From NCBI GenBank assembly GCA_011799875.1, contig CM022302.1, positions 201,730,086 to 201,794,085 of the forward strand: a stretch of DNA of 64,000 nt, written 5' to 3'. Position numbers and translations under genes: made by a program. Below the pieces are notes generated by a model that worked only from the letters and a program-made list of their open reading frames with translations, was not told the DNA's origin and ran no database searches. Source of the stretch: Thinopyrum elongatum (lineage: Eukaryota; Streptophyta; Magnoliopsida; Poales; Poaceae). Numbering within the stretch: the stretch's first letter is position 1; each line of letters opens with the position of its first letter. Positions 34,574-47,100 of the stretch are shown here, piece by piece.

Positions 34574-36711
34574 CAACACCCTGCAGTAGTGGCAGCATCA
34601 GGTGTATCTGCCAGTAATGGATAATCACAGTGAAATTACCCTTTCTGTAGGATCTAATGAAATTTCTCAAGAAAATAGGCAGGAGGAAGGACTGCAACAG
34701 ATGGAGGGAAATGCAGTTTTGAATGGAATGGGCCAGGCCCAAGAGATTTTTAATGGACTACTAGACCTCAACCTGGTACTATCCAACAGGCACTTCAGCC
34801 ACAACATCTGAATTTTTTCAGGCTGAGTTACCTGCAGTCATTCCTCAGCATCATTTCGAGGATTTCAATTTTATTCCTCTGCAAGTACTAGTTGCCAATC
34901 CTCTTTTTTAAAGAGCACGCACATAATGAGGCAGTTCTTGACCTCAACCTTGCCCCAAGGAGCCCATCTATTGTGGCCCCCTCCCAGTAGTCTTCTAAAA
35001 GTACTCCTCAAATAGATAATGAAAATTCAGAAAGTTCTTTTGCAGCAAATCCAATGGAAGGAAATGACCCCATCTTGCAGTTAGCTGACCTAGTAGACTG
35101 GCAAATTTCACCTGGTAGAGATTCCAATTACAGTCTATCTGTTGATGGGGAAATCGAAATCATTGAACAACCTGATATTAGTATGATAGGTCTAGAGGGA
35201 CCCATTCCCCAGGAGGACAATTTAGCTATTTCTGAATCTTCTACTAGTTCTGCTCCTCCAGGTTTCAATGTTAAGGGCAAATATCTGACAATTGCTAAGT
35301 CAACTTAGGACATCACTTGTCGCATTGGAATAGGTGGTATGCTTGCTTGGAAGCAGCACTTTGCTTCTGGTCCAGCCTCTTCTGCTCCAGTACAGGTACC
35401 TGCTGACTGGGCTAATTTTATTTCTACCACCATTCTCACTCCAGACAAATTTGATTGGGCAAAGAACTTTCTTAAGTCACCCATGTGGAAAATCATTACT
35501 GAAGGATCTACTTGTGAAGATTTATTGGAATTCTACCTACCTGAATTTTGTCCTATCTCTGTGGCTCCTGTATGTTCTCAAATGCTCCCAGATGGGAACA
35601 GGTTAGCCACCCCTACAAAGGAGTTGGCATCACTCACTAAAGTCCACATCCCTGCAAGTGGTCTAGAGAAAGCTCTGCAAGGCCACAGGAAGGAGAGGGC
35701 ACCCACTGCAAGGCAAGGCAAGTGAAAAGAAGGAGTAACAGACTTCAGCAACTCCTAAAGAGTTATAAGGCTAAATCTTGTCAAGATTTAAATGGCATGA
35801 CTTGCTTAGCTAAGACTCCTCTCTGCAATAGCAAAGTGGTTAAAAATTTAAATTCCTCTTATTGCAAGGTGGATGCAAAGACCACTGCATAAGAGGTCCT
35901 CCACAAGAAGAAGGCCAAAAAAGGGGTGAAGCAACCTGCATGTAAGGACTAGGAAAATATGAAGCAATGATAGTTGGCAACCTAGATAGGATTGCTAACA
36001 ATAGGAGAAATTTAAAATATTTTGTAATAAGAAACCTGAGAGTAAACTGTAGTGTCTATGACTAGTTGATTTTGTATGGCTTTTGGAAATCTGTCTAGAA
36101 TGTTCACTGCAATTTATGGACTGTGACTGGCTGTGTTTGTGCTTCACAACAGAAGGCTTTTTATTTTCTGCAATGAATAAATCCTAGAAAATTCTTAACT
36201 GGAATGTCAGAGGTATTAGTTCCAATAATAAATGGCTTGCACTTTCAAATAAAATTGATGAGTCAGATTGCTCAGTGTTTTGTTTACAAGAAACAAAGAG
36301 GGAAAGTTTTGACAGCTCATACTTAAAAAACTTTTGTCCCATAAGATTCTCTAAGTTTGAATTCACTCCCTCTATTGGAGCATCTGGTGGGCTACTAATT
36401 GCTTGGAATGACATTGTTTTCCGTGGGGAGTGCCTGTTCAAAAATGAATATTCCTTGTCAGTAAGGTTTACATCCACTCAAAATGGTAGCTCTTGGATCC
36501 TCACCAATATTTATGGCCCGTGTGATAATTTTGGAAGAGCCTATTTCCTGGATTGGCTAAAAACATTCAAATGCCAGATGATAAAGACTATATTATTGCT
36601 AGTGATTTTAATTATATAAGGTACCCCCAGAATAGAAACCAAGGAAATGGGGATTATGGTCGAATGATGCAATTTAATGAGGTCATAAGCACCCTAGCAC
36701 TGGTTGAAATC
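34574..36711 (+). mobile_element. LINE retrotransposon, 5' part (ORF1 relic and start of ORF2)
   Basis: Relic ORF1 pieces lie at about 34600-35725. ORF2 would start at ATG 36173 but meets TAG 36185-36187. It encodes an AP-endonuclease-like domain typical of plant L1-type LINEs: LNWNVRGI, FCLQETKRES, TNIYGPC and SDFNYIR, the last in another frame because of a frameshift at about 36560-36590. The element is cut at 36711 by E4 and resumes at 58853. The 5' end is probably truncated. Confidence 0.85.
35054..35725 (+). pseudogene. LINE ORF1 relic
   Basis: Two open pieces (35054-35308 and 35339-35725) are separated by a stop in a short gap and lie in one degenerate coding stretch. Content is acidic, then a block with tryptophans (VPADWANFISTTILTP, FDWAKNFLKSPMWKI) and a C-terminal basic tail (HRKERAPTARQ). 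Similar C-terminal blocks occur before ORF2 in plant LINEs; I see no intact zinc knuckle. Confidence 0.55.
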
Positions 36712-37571
36712 TGTCGGCGTTCTGGGAACCAGGGTACCCAGACTTGCCTGCCTGCGGCCCACGGCGTGGCCCCGTCGGCGGCCTGGTACGGCCCATCTAC
36801 AACACCAACAAGACAAGACCCTCGCGAGGGGCCAAGCCTCACGAGGCAGACGACGCCAAGACCTCCTAAGGGAGCGGCCGCCCCTGGGCTGCTCCTGAGG
36901 AGCGGAGTTTCCTATGCAAGTGCCCAATCTCATGAGGTTGCGATGACGCAAGCCATGACGACCAAGGCCAGGTGGGCGCCAATAGGCACAGAGAAGACAG
37001 TTTCCTCTTTGGTGCTAAAGAGGCAAGCGCAAGCGCGGGGTCCTGAGGAATCAGCCAAAGATTTACATTCCCGTGCAACGAGACCAAGACCGCCAAGACG
37101 GCAGGACGGATGTCATTGCCGATCCCACCACAACATCATGACCAAAGCTTTGCAGGAGAAGACCACCTTTCATCAGGATAAGCTGTACTACTTGTCCCCT
37201 TTCAAATTGGCCATTGTGGAATCCCTTCCCGCCTTCATTTTCGGGGAAGAGGACTGAGGCCGCTATAAATATAGGTTAGCCACCACCATAGAAGAGGATG
37301 ACTCATTCTCACCAGAGCGAGCCTCGCGAGCTTGTTCATCCTCTGTACTAGTTCATCCTCAGCCCCTCGTGAGGCTAATCCACCACAAAGCAGGAGTAGG
37401 GTCTTACACCGCAAGGTGGCCCGAACCTGGGTAAACCGCCGAGTCCATCTTCTTTCCTGTTCATCGAGCTAGGCTGTAGGGCGACGGGTCAGTTGGCTAG
37501 AGAGGTTGAGTTCTTCGCACATGCCCCAGAGTTTGAACCTTCTTCGAGTCTGCGGAGCCCTAAATCCGACA
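36712..37571 (+). repeat. E4 5' LTR (860 bp)
   Basis: Starts TGTCGGCG, ends ATCCGACA. TATA box TATAAATA at 37264-37271. About 120 nt downstream is the shared block GCAGGAGTAGGGTCTTAC plus GGCCCGAACCTGGGTAAA. It resembles the LTRs of E1 and E2 only in that block and in its termini. Confidence 0.93.
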
Positions 37572-37573
37572 TT

Positions 37574-37591
37574 TGGCGCGCCAGGTAGGGG
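37574..37591 (+). other. E4 primer-binding site
   Basis: TGGCGCGCCAGGTAGGGG, two bases past the LTR. It equals the E1 site except for one base (TGGCGCA in E1). Confidence 0.85.
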
Positions 37592-37643
37592 CGTGTTGAA
37601 GCTTCTCTCCCACCACTCGCTCCACCACCGTTCCGCCATTCCG

Positions 37644-38635
37644 ATGGCTGACGCCCGCCGTGTTCGAGCCGAGCGCCGGGCCGCTTGTGTCGCCCAAACG
37701 GCACCCACGGGCAACGGCACCCCTCACCGCTCTGCCTCCCCGGTGGCCAATGCTGCCACCGACCCTGCTGCCCACGAACGGCAGGACTCATCGCTGCCAC
37801 CGTCCGTGCAGCGTGACGGCCGCACCGCGACTCCGTCACCCACTCTAGCCATGGCGTCGTCTTCTCATGGCCATCGTGGCCCGGCAAACGCGCAGTCTGC
37901 ACTGCTCATGGCGCGCGAGCTTCTGCCTATCGTCCGGCCAACGACCACTACGACGACTGGCTCGCCTGCATCGCCGAACTCGTCAATGCTGCTGGCGAGG
38001 CCCCTGCACCGTCCCGTTCGCTTCGCCCTCAGCTGTCCCTGGCAGGCGACGTGGCTTATGGCGCGCCCCCTCCTCCTCTTCTCCACAGCGTGGGCCCCAA
38101 GCCGAGGCGTGAAGCTCCCCAGCATGACCTGCCGCACAGAGCGCCGGCGCACGATGAAGAAAGCTGCCAAGTGGTGCCGCGGCCCCAAGGAGAAGCGTGT
38201 GCGCTTCCAGCACAGCCACGCCAAGACCACGTACCGCCAGAGGCAGCGGCACGCGGGCGTCGAGATCAGGCTCGTCCCCAGCGGTTGGCCCCTGTGAGTG
38301 CGGCAGGGTGCCGTGCTTTCACCCCAGAGCTGCGCCGCGTCGTCTGGCCCGGCAAGTGCAAGCCAGATCTGCCTCCGCGCTACGACGGCACCCCCGAGCC
38401 CGCTGAGTTCCTTCAGCTCTACGAGCTGAGCATCGAGGCGGCGAACGTCAATGACAAGATCATGGCGAACTGGTTTCCCATGGCCCTCAAGGACGGCGCG
38501 CGCTCTTGGCTCCTGAACCTTCCGGTGGGGTCAATCTCCTCCTGGGACGAGCTCCGCGAGCGCTTCATCGCCAACTTCTTGGAGCCACGCGCGATCGCCT
38601 GCGACCAGAAGGCTGCGGTGTGCTCCCTTTAGCAT
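37644..38635 (+). pseudogene. E4 gag
   Basis: A start at ATG 37644 (MADARRVRAERRAA) is likely, 50 nt after the PBS. The first part is Ala/Pro/Thr-rich and basic. The conserved gag domain is in another frame (38051-38632): FTPELRRVVWPGK, PRYDGTPEPAEFLQLYEL, MANWFPMALKDGARSWLLN and SWDELRERFIANF. A frameshift lies between about 38050 and 38290. TAG 38630-38632 ends the domain, and a short in-frame continuation rich in Lys (IPKKKKQLLPK) follows. Confidence 0.8.
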
Positions 38636-38879
38636 GCTTACCAGGCTGCGGCAGTCAAGAACATAGACGACGAGGGTGCTGCTCGACCTCCTGAGGCCAT
38701 CCCCAAGAAGAAGAAGCAGCTCCTCCCCAAGGGCCGTGAGGAGGCTGGCGCACCTGATGATCGAGCCTCAGGCCCCGCGCCCACTGCTGGGGCGCCTTTC
38801 CCTCTCACATAGGAAGGCGCGCCCGGTGCCCCTCTCAGGACGGGCTCGGGGGCTCTCCTCTGGAGGGCCTCTGACCTGA

Positions 38880-39170
38880 CCAGCGTCACGAGGGAGGCGT
38901 TCAGGCACCACGTGGGGGCGTGCTTCAACGCGCGCCTCCGTAAGCAAGGCGCAAGGCACCAGGCACCAGGCACTCAGGAGTTCATCACCAAGGCGATCGA
39001 GGAGCTTCAGGAGGCGCGGGCCATGCGTGGCGAGTGTCGTCCCACATCATCCAGTGCAGCTGCCGCCCTGACATGGGTAGCGAGCTGCGCGTCTGCGTCA
39101 ACATCCTAGGTCTCAACAGGGTTGCTTCTCAGGAGCCCTTCTGGCCGTCCCGCATTGGACAGACTAGGGG
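38880..39170 (+). pseudogene. E4 relic of reverse transcriptase N-terminus
   Basis: Following gag without a protease, the frames read KAIEELQEARAMR and then, after a shift, ELRVCVNILGLNRVASQEPF and WPSRI, the degenerate equivalent of the RT block WRLCIDYTDLNKACPKDPFPLPRI in E1. No YMDD region follows. Gag and the RT start are joined by a deletion of protease. Confidence 0.55.
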
Positions 39171-39389
39171 CTGCCCTCGCAGTTATGTCCGCATGCCTGC
39201 TAGATGTGGCTGCCTCGCACCAGCGCTACATGCAAGGCGTCCTGGCGGCTCACGAGGTCCGGCACCAGGCGCTCCTGACAGAGGAGGTGTCCGACCCTCG
39301 CGAGCTTCCCGGGCCTCCAGAGCTCCCTGAGCCTCAGGAGCCAGCCATCTTAGGAGGAGCGATCTCCGCAGCATGCGTCTTCAGCTACT

Positions 39390-41085
39390 CCAACACTTCT
39401 ACAACAACGGTGCCAGGTGACTTTTTGGTTTGTTCAGTTGAAGGCGCCCCTCGGGCTGCATTATCCTCAAGCTGTCGGGGCCTGCTCCCGCAGCCTGTAT
39501 CATTTTGCGCATGTATCAGAACTGGCTTCGCCCTTTCATGAATTGCTTAATATTGTCACCTGCATGTCCAGTGCTTTGCCACCATGAACGTTGTGCGCCC
39601 TCACAAGCCCGCCCGCGACCGCCTCATGATTAAGGACTGGCACGGCGTCTGTGCTCGGGTCCGTCCCTACAGCGTCGCTAAACCCAAGTGGCCGAGCTCT
39701 ATCTCACGGGCCAGCTCCCGTGCATGACACCTCCCGTGGTCCTTGGTGCCTTGTTCTCGCATGAGCTAATCGAGAGTGGATGAGTTAGGGCGCGCGACCT
39801 GGTGCCTTGCCATCGCAGGAGCCGCGCGCCGGTTATCTTTCTTTAGGATTGTTGCATGAGAAGACGGGGCACGGCGTCTGTGCTCGGGTTCGTCCCTGCA
39901 GCATCGATAAACCCAACGGCTGAGCTCTGTCTGGCGGGCCGGCCCCGTTCACGTCACCTCCGTGGGTCGCTGGTGCTTGGCCTTCTCATGCGATGTCCTC
40001 CGAAGATTCACTCAGCGCAGGCCACCTCAATATATCTCATGATTCTTACAGGCACCTCGTAACAAAATTCAGGCGCAACCCGCCTTGAGGTAGGGCCTTG
40101 TGAGTCCCGTGCTGGCTCACGGGCGCCCATATACACCTCCTCCAGTCTGGCCGTGGTAGCCATGTGTCTGGACGGGGCTGTACACGCCCCGGAGTCTCCC
40201 CCCGAGGGAACTCCAACCCACGCACCAGTGGAAGCCCCATGCTCCGCGCTGGCGGACGACACGGTCGAGGAGCGACTATGCCCACGTACTAGTGGAAGCA
40301 CCATGCTCCGCGCTGGAGGACGACACGGTCGAGGAGCGGCTATGCCCATGCAAGAGTGGAAGCACCATGCTCTGCGCTGGTGAATAAACAACTGAGGGTG
40401 GCCCCCGTGGCCGCATCAACCTCAGGACAGCCTTTGGCTCTTCACCCGGCAACACTTCATGGCTTTCCTCGAGAGAGGCCCGCGCGAGGGGGCTGGGCAC
40501 GGGGGCTACGCCCAGGCCACGCCTGGCGCATGCCACCTTACCTGGTTTTCTCGCGTCCCACCTTGGAAAAAGCTGGCAAGCAAAGGTATGGAGGACTCCG
40601 GATTACCTTGTACCACTACTTGTTTCTCCTTCGTGAGGGCCGTTCGTACGTCAAGGGGGACCCCTGAGCATCGCGACTCAGGGGCCTCACTGGTCATGTA
40701 GCCCCTCGCCCCTTGGTCTCGTCCTAGTGACCCGGACGCCCCAACGGCGGTTGAGGTACGCGCAGGGCTGGGCCCTGCTGACGCAGAACATCGAGGCTGT
40801 TCGTACATCAAGGGGGACCCCTGAGCATCACGCCTCAGGGGCCTCACTAGTCACATAGCCCCTCGCCCCTAGGTCTCGTCCTGGTAATCCGGACGCCTCA
40901 ACGGTGGCTGAGGTATGCGCGGGGCTGGGCTCTGCCGACGCAGAACGCTGAGGCAAACACGAAGGAAACCAAGCACGAAAGAGAAATCGCGGAGTTCTAG
41001 CAAATTATTACAAAACAAAATGTTCCACGAGTTCAAACAGAAGTTCTCACTCCTCCGCGAGGCACCATGAATGTTGCAGGGTCAA
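39390..41085. repeat. E4 non-coding region with two short tandem repeats
   Basis: No gene seen. A 64-bp unit starting GTGGAAGC[CA]CCATGCTC begins at 40228, 40292 and 40356 (2.4 copies). A 157-bp unit starting GTTCGTAC begins at 40642 and 40799 (two copies to about 40955). Two copies of a gene-relic-like phrase GGCACGGCGTCTGTGCTCGG occur near 39641 and 39869. Confidence 0.75.
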
Positions 41086-42360
41086 CTAGGAAGAAGCACT
41101 GCCATCGCCTCGGTGGCCGCCATCACTCGCCTTGGGAAGCGCACCGTCGATGACGCTCCCACCATCTTTGCCGCCGGCTTCTGCCGCCGCAGCTGCGGGG
41201 TCGGGGACGCAGAGGAACTTCCCCAGTAGGGCCTCCACCTGCTTCTTCATGGCCTCGGCGGCAGCGGTGTGAGATTCAAGGGTCACCAGCTCGATCAACG
41301 CGCCGAGGTTGAAGCCTGGGTCCCGGAAGAAGAGGTGGCTGAAGACGCACGTTGCAGCCGAAGTAAAGAGCGCGCAGCACTCTCCCTCCACTACAGAGTC
41401 CATCCCAGTGGCGACGCTTTCAAGCGCCTCGGCAAGCTTGGGGAGAAGCCCAGCAGGGCCTTCCTCCAGAGTCGCCAACGGTTCCTCATACCCTCCTCCG
41501 TAAAGGGAGCGCAGTGCCTTACGAGACCTGAGTTCGAAGGAGACCAAGGCTTCGCGTTCCACGGCCGCCGTTCTCTCGGCGGTGGCGAGGGTTTTCTCCC
41601 TGGCCTCTAGCTAGGCCGTCGCCTCAGAGATGAGCTTTGCATGGGATGCCTGCGCTTTGTCCACCTCCTCCTTCAGCTTGCCCAGGCGGTCCCGCTCCGT
41701 GGCTTGGTCCTTGGTTGCCTGGGCCAGCTTGGCATCACGGTCGGTGAGCACCGCTTCGCGGGCCTTGAGCTCCTCCCCCTGCTGACGGAGCCGCTGGGTG
41801 TGGGCAGCCTGCGCCTCTCGGAGAGTTTTCAGCTTAGTCTCCGCCCTGCCGCAGTGCTCCTTGGCGGACGCCGCGTCGGCCAGCGCCACGTCACGAGCCC
41901 TCGCGGCTTCATTGGCCTCCCTCCTACTCTCCGCGGTGGCAGCCTCGGCCCGGCTCCAGGCCATCCTGGCAGACGCGTCGGCCTGGAGCCACCCCGAGAG
42001 AAGCCCCATATGCCCCCTCACCATGCACTTGTCAGCGTCATGGAGATTGGTCCGGAGCTGGTCTAGTGTGTTGAAGGCTTCCTCCAGAGCCCCGGGCCTG
42101 ACAAGGGGGCCGCAGTCCGCCAGTGCAGGGGCCTGGGGAAGAGGCGGCACCGGCGCGAGGACTGGCGTCGCCGCAGCAGCGAGGCCAGCTTGGGGCTCTG
42201 GAGCCCCCAAAACCCCCGTGGGCACGATGGGGACGGGCGGCTCCGGAGCCTGCTGGCCTATGGAGGCAGACTCCTCCTGAGGCTCCCCCACCGTACCCTT
42301 GAGGGCCCGCTCCATCGCGGGGGAGTGCGAGGCGGCCTCTTCAGCTTGCGTTGGGGCCAC
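41086..42360 (-). pseudogene. E4 antisense gene, C-terminal exon (coiled coil and helical domain)
   Basis: The minus-strand frame from the E6 insertion edge (42360) to TAG/TGA at 41086 is interrupted by one in-frame TAG (41611-41613). It starts Ala/Pro-rich, then a long coiled coil of heptads rich in R, E, A and K (ERDRLGKLKEEVDKAQASH), then a helical C-terminal domain with DPGFNLGALIELV, the PG-hydrophobic-x-L motif shared with E1 and E6. It continues 56175-57701 on the far side of E6; the reading frame across the TSD is consistent. Confidence 0.8.
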
Positions 42361-43506
42361 TGTCGGGGTATTCTCGCGATAGATGCCAGGGGGTGGCTTA
42401 TCATGGGTGGAGCCAAGAGGACGTCGTCGGGCCCTGGAAGCGGGAGTGAGCATGAGCTCGATCGCACACAAGACGTACCCAGGTTCGGGGCTCTCCGGGG
42501 AGATAACACCCCTAGTCCTGCTCTGCGGGGTCTCCGCATGATGACTATGATCAAAGGGAGTACAAGGTTGCTCCTTGAGTTGTGTTGCTAGAGGAGGAAG
42601 AAGGGCAAGGCTAGCTATCTTCTCCTAGCTATGGTGTATGGCGGAAAGGAGGGCTGAACCCTTTGCATGGGTGATCTTGGGGGCTTTATATAGGCCTGCC
42701 CCCCAGGGGTACAATGGTAACATGGCCAGGTGTAGGACCCGGACGTCAGTGTCTAGGGTCGTCGGGTTCTCCGCCGGCTGCTGGGGCCCGCCTCCGGAGG
42801 GCCCCGCCGGCTGCCGAGAATCCGGTCGATAGGTAGGGCCCGCCGCCTACGGGCCATGCTGATTGCCTTTTGCTGTAGCGTTGTACTTGACGATGGAGGC
42901 CACGTCAGGAGTCGTATGGCTACAGTCCCGCCGCTTGGTCAGCGCACACTGTAGCCATGCTCCGTCTCGTCGAAGTATTTGAGCGTGGACTCTGAGGGGA
43001 GGGGAGGGCCAGCTGCTGGAGGCCGGCCCGCCCCCGAAGCCACCTTCTTGGGGAGCGCCATCTTCTGGGAGCTCACGGACAGGTAGGGCCCGCCGCCTGT
43101 AGGCCGTACTGATTTCCTTTTGCTGTAGCATGACCCTGGCTGACGAGGGCCATGTCGTGGGTCGCATGGCAACAGTCCCACGCCTGGCAGGTGGGTGACC
43201 GCTTGGTCAGCTTGCACAGTAGCCACGCTCCCCCGGGATTTGGCGGAGTGGGTGGCCCTGTAGCCATGCCTATCTTGTCATAGTGGTTGAGTGTAGACTC
43301 CGAGGGGAGGATGGGCCATCTGCTAGGAGCCGGCCTCCCCGGAAGTTGCCTTCAAAGAGCGCGATCTTCTGGGAGCCAGCTGCTTGGGCCTAGCCGGCCC
43401 AAGGAGCCGGCTGAGAGTCCGAAAGGTGCGAGGGGCATTGCTAGCCCCGATGTCTTGAAATGCTAAGGGGTGTGGATGAGGCTACCCGTGGTCAATCCCT
43501 CCGACA
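42361..43506 (-). repeat. E6 3' LTR (1146 bp)
   Basis: Left LTR, starting TGTCGGGG and ending CCGACA. It keeps a minus-strand TATATAAA box at 42685-42692. It contains repeated GCCGGCTG words and two partly similar internal blocks (42830-42960 and 43080-43230, each with GGTAGGGCCCGCCGCC and TGCTGTAGC). Confidence 0.93.
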
Positions 43507-43978
43507 GTAGTCCCCGAAGCTGGGGAGGCGCCGCGGCTCAAAGCCATAGTGCCTCAGCAGTTTCCTCCTCCGAGAGATCCTATGCCCTTGCTTCGTCTGG
43601 CTGGGAGAAGCCGTCCGACAGGAATCGGCCGAGGCTAAGCCGGCCGGCAGGTGAATTTGAACCGTGGTGGCGGGTGCTGAGCTAACGCCACGTGGTGGCG
43701 CACTTGCCACCCGTTGCTCGCTTGCCACGCGGCGCCAGCAGGCTAGGCCGGCCAGCCAGCCCACGCGTGTGACGGGACGTCGCCGCAGGCCCGGACCCAC
43801 CACTACAGGGCCTCGGCACGTGCGCGGATCCGCTGCGGCCGAGGTGGGCGGTTGCCCTTCCAGGGCATAACGATCACACATCTTTAAGGTGCGGGATTTA
43901 CGGGGTCGTGCGGGGCGTGGGCGCAGTTAATCCCCACGTTCCCCACGACCCGTCGCTTCGGCTCCGCCGCCGTTGCCG

Positions 43979-43986
43979 TATAAGTA
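43979..43986 (+). promoter_or_regulatory. TATA-like box of E6 antisense gene
   Basis: TATAAGTA lies 163 bp before the ATG at 44149 and about 470 bp inside the 3' LTR, followed by a pyrimidine-rich leader (CTCTTCTTCTCCTTCTTC). This would let the antisense gene be transcribed independently of the LTR. Confidence 0.5.
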
Positions 43987-44148
43987 GGAGGTAGGGGGTG
44001 CGGCCGAACGCACACGCCCCCCTCCGCTCTTCTTCTCCTTCTTCTTCTCCTTGCTGCCGCTGTGCTGCTGCGCCGCCCACCACCGAAGCGCCACCGCAGA
44101 CTCGCCGCCACCTGACCTCGCCGCGCCGCCGCCAAGTCGCCACGAACC

Positions 44149-47100
44149 ATGGCGCGAGGCGAGTGGGACGGCTCGAATGTCCATGATGGGCACGTCGAGT
44201 TCCTCTGTGCGACGCGGCGGATGCCCAATGAGGCATGCGTGGGGGCGTGCCTCCGGGACGTGCGGGAGATCTCGCCGGCGCCGTGGGCCGGTGAGTACGT
44301 CGTCTTCCGCATCCACTTCCTCCGTGGCTTCGGCTTGCCAGCGAGCGCCTTCCTCCGCAAGTTCCTCGACTTCTACAGCCTTCAACCTCACCATCTCACA
44401 CCCAACACGGTGGTCCTCCTCTCCGCCTTCGTCACTATCGGCGAAGGCTACCTCGGCGTCCTTCCCACACTCGAGTTGCGGGGCAGGTTCTTCTACCTTA
44501 AGCTTGGCGCCGTGGCCAAGGGCGAGTCGGCCCAATGCGGCGCTTGCGTCGCCGTGCGGTGCACCGGCCGCGGGACCCGATTTCCCCCCGTCGTCTTGCA
44601 CGAGTCAGCGAAGTTGTGGCAGAAGTCATACTTCTATGTCCGCAACATCCACCCGACCCGGGAGTACGTCAACCTGCCGGCCTTTGTGCCTGGCCCGCCT
44701 GCTGAACCGCGGAACAATTGGGGGCAGCAGCCCAAACTGTTGCCGGCTCCCATCACCAACGCCCTCGACTGGCTTCAGGAGATGACGGACTCGGAGGGGC
44801 TCCAGCTGGCGGACCTACTGGCTGCCTTCGTCTACTGCCGAGTGTCTCCCCTCCAATTCCGGCTGCATCCAATCTGCGACATGAGCGGCCGCCGGGACCC
44901 CTGCCGGATGTCGACGAAGGAGCTGCCGACTGTTGAGGTGGTCTGGCATGTTAATTACATTTCCAATAGCCAACTAAGCGAGACCGACTGGAGCTTCAGG
45001 AAGCCACCGTACAGCCACGCCAACCCGCCGCCTATGGTTAGTATCTAGTCCCCTTTATTTTCTCACGCTGTGCTCTTCATCCGCCCTGACCACCCAAATG
45101 CGGCGCAACACTTCGCCGGCCAGGCAGCAGCCGCCGCGCTGGCTCCTGGCCACCAATGGATGGCGGACCGGGAGGTGAGCAATGTGGGCGACCCCGAGCT
45201 AGGGGCGGCCGCGTTGCAGGAAGACGACGCCACTGAGGGAGGCGGCGCTGGAGCAGGCGGAGCCGTAGGAGGCAGCGCGGGAGGCGACGTCCGGGACTGG
45301 CCGGATGATGATGAGGACGGCGACGGGCAACGCCACCCTGAAGGCGCCGACAGGGCGGATGCCGGCTCCTCGGCGACGTGGCCGATAGGCGGGGCGCCGA
45401 CTGGGGCACCCGGCGCGTCTAAGCGCCGCGCCGACGCGGGGATGTTCGGCAGCAGGCCGACTAAGAAGGCCAAGTCGACGGCCGCCACCAGGCGGCAACA
45501 AGACCCCGAAGGAACACCCACTAGTGTCCGCGTGAGCTCTCTTACTTCTCTGGTCTTGATTATTTTGTCTTGGCTTTTCCTCTCTTGCGAGTTTCTTATC
45601 TTTGCTTGCTTTTCCACGCAGGGCTCCCCTTTCCATGTCACAAGCTTCGTCCGCCTCACTGATCGGAGCAGCAGGCGGCTCTGAGGAGGCCCGCCGCATG
45701 GACCCGGCCGCCGCCCTTCGGGAGGCAACGAAGAGGAATGCGTGAGAAGCGCGAGATGAGGGGAGGCCACGACGCGACTGGAGGCTGAGGCGGCTACCAC
45801 GGCGCAGGCAGAGGCTGACGCCGCAGCCAAGGCGCAGGCGGATGCGGCGGCCAAGGCGCAGGCGGAGGCGGACGCCAAGGCCGTGGAGGACCCGGCCCGC
45901 ATCGTGGTTCCAGAGGCCACCGACTTGCAGCAGTCGGAGCCGTCGGTGGTGGAGGATCGGGTGCCGACTGGATCAGCCGGAGCTGACCAGCCGGCCCCGG
46001 AGCGGGAGGAGACTGACCCCGTCGTCCCGGAGATGGAGGTGGCCCAGCGCGCGCCGGATGCTGGCGAGCGAGGTGGAGGCCATCCCAAAGGGCCGGAGGT
46101 GCTGCCAGCCAGCAATGAGCTGGTGACAAGCTGGGCCGTGATGACACGTGCTTCCCCGCGCCTGCGCCCATCACGGGCGGCTTCCGCGCCAAGGCCGGCA
46201 GAGGCCGGGGCTGTGAGCTCACTGGGAGCCGATACTGAAGCCTCGAGCTTTGCTCTGCCTGGTTGGATACCAGGAGCCGGCCCGGCCGCCCTGAACCTCG
46301 CGGTGCAGGACATCCTGGACAAGTTCTCCATCCACGGCGCCACCCTCTTGAAGGTGAGGAATGAGATGGTGGCGATGCAGACGTCTGTCCGGGTATGTTC
46401 TTAGTCTTGCTTTTTATCTTTGCAATCTTCAGTGGGGGCGCGCCAGCGCACCCACTGGGTGTAGCCCCCTGGGTTCCAAGCCGGCTGCTGAGCAGGCGGG
46501 TTGGAACTTCTAAGGCGTGTTTCTGAATGCTGAAGTGTTGCTCTTGCCGCAGGACTACCACAACCTGCGTGCGGCCACCTTCAATTCACAGAACCAGCAG
46601 CTTGCCAACCGGACCGCTGACTTAACCAAGAGCCGAGGTACGTAGGCCAGCCATCAGTGGGGAAGCAAGCGCACCCGCTGGGTGTAGCCCCCGAGATTCG
46701 GGCCTACTGCTGAGCAGCCGGGCCGGATCTTCCCGGTGACTTCTTGTTTTCGTTGACACTGACGATTCTTCCTTGTCTTTGCAGAGGCTACCGCCAATCT
46801 GCGAAGCCGCGTGCATGAGCTCGAGAGCCAGCTTCAGGCCAAGAAACTGGAGCGCAGCCAGGCGGCCGTTGGGCGCAATCGGCTCAAGAAGGAGCTGGTT
46901 GAATAGGTGGCCAGGCACGCGGACCAGGTCCGACAGCTGAAGGATGGGGAGGCACCCCTCAAGGCCGAGTTCGAGTCTCAGCACTCAGACTAGGCCGAGA
47001 GGGAGAAGCTATAGTCAGAAGGTTATGAGGTGATCGAGGCCATGCTCGAAGGTAACTTTTCTTTCTTGCTTGGAGGTGTCGGCTGTTGCTGGAAGCCGGC

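Noticed and set aside
36553..37257. Plus-strand frame joining the LINE to the E4 LTR
   Set aside because: It crosses the 36711/36712 insertion junction, so only its first 50 codons (LINE endonuclease) are meaningful.
45063..46561. Long minus-strand open frames opposite the E6 antisense gene
   Set aside because: GC-rich DNA gives long open frames on both strands. The proteins are Ala/Pro/Ser/Arg-rich without domains, whereas the plus strand has splice signals and the coiled coil.
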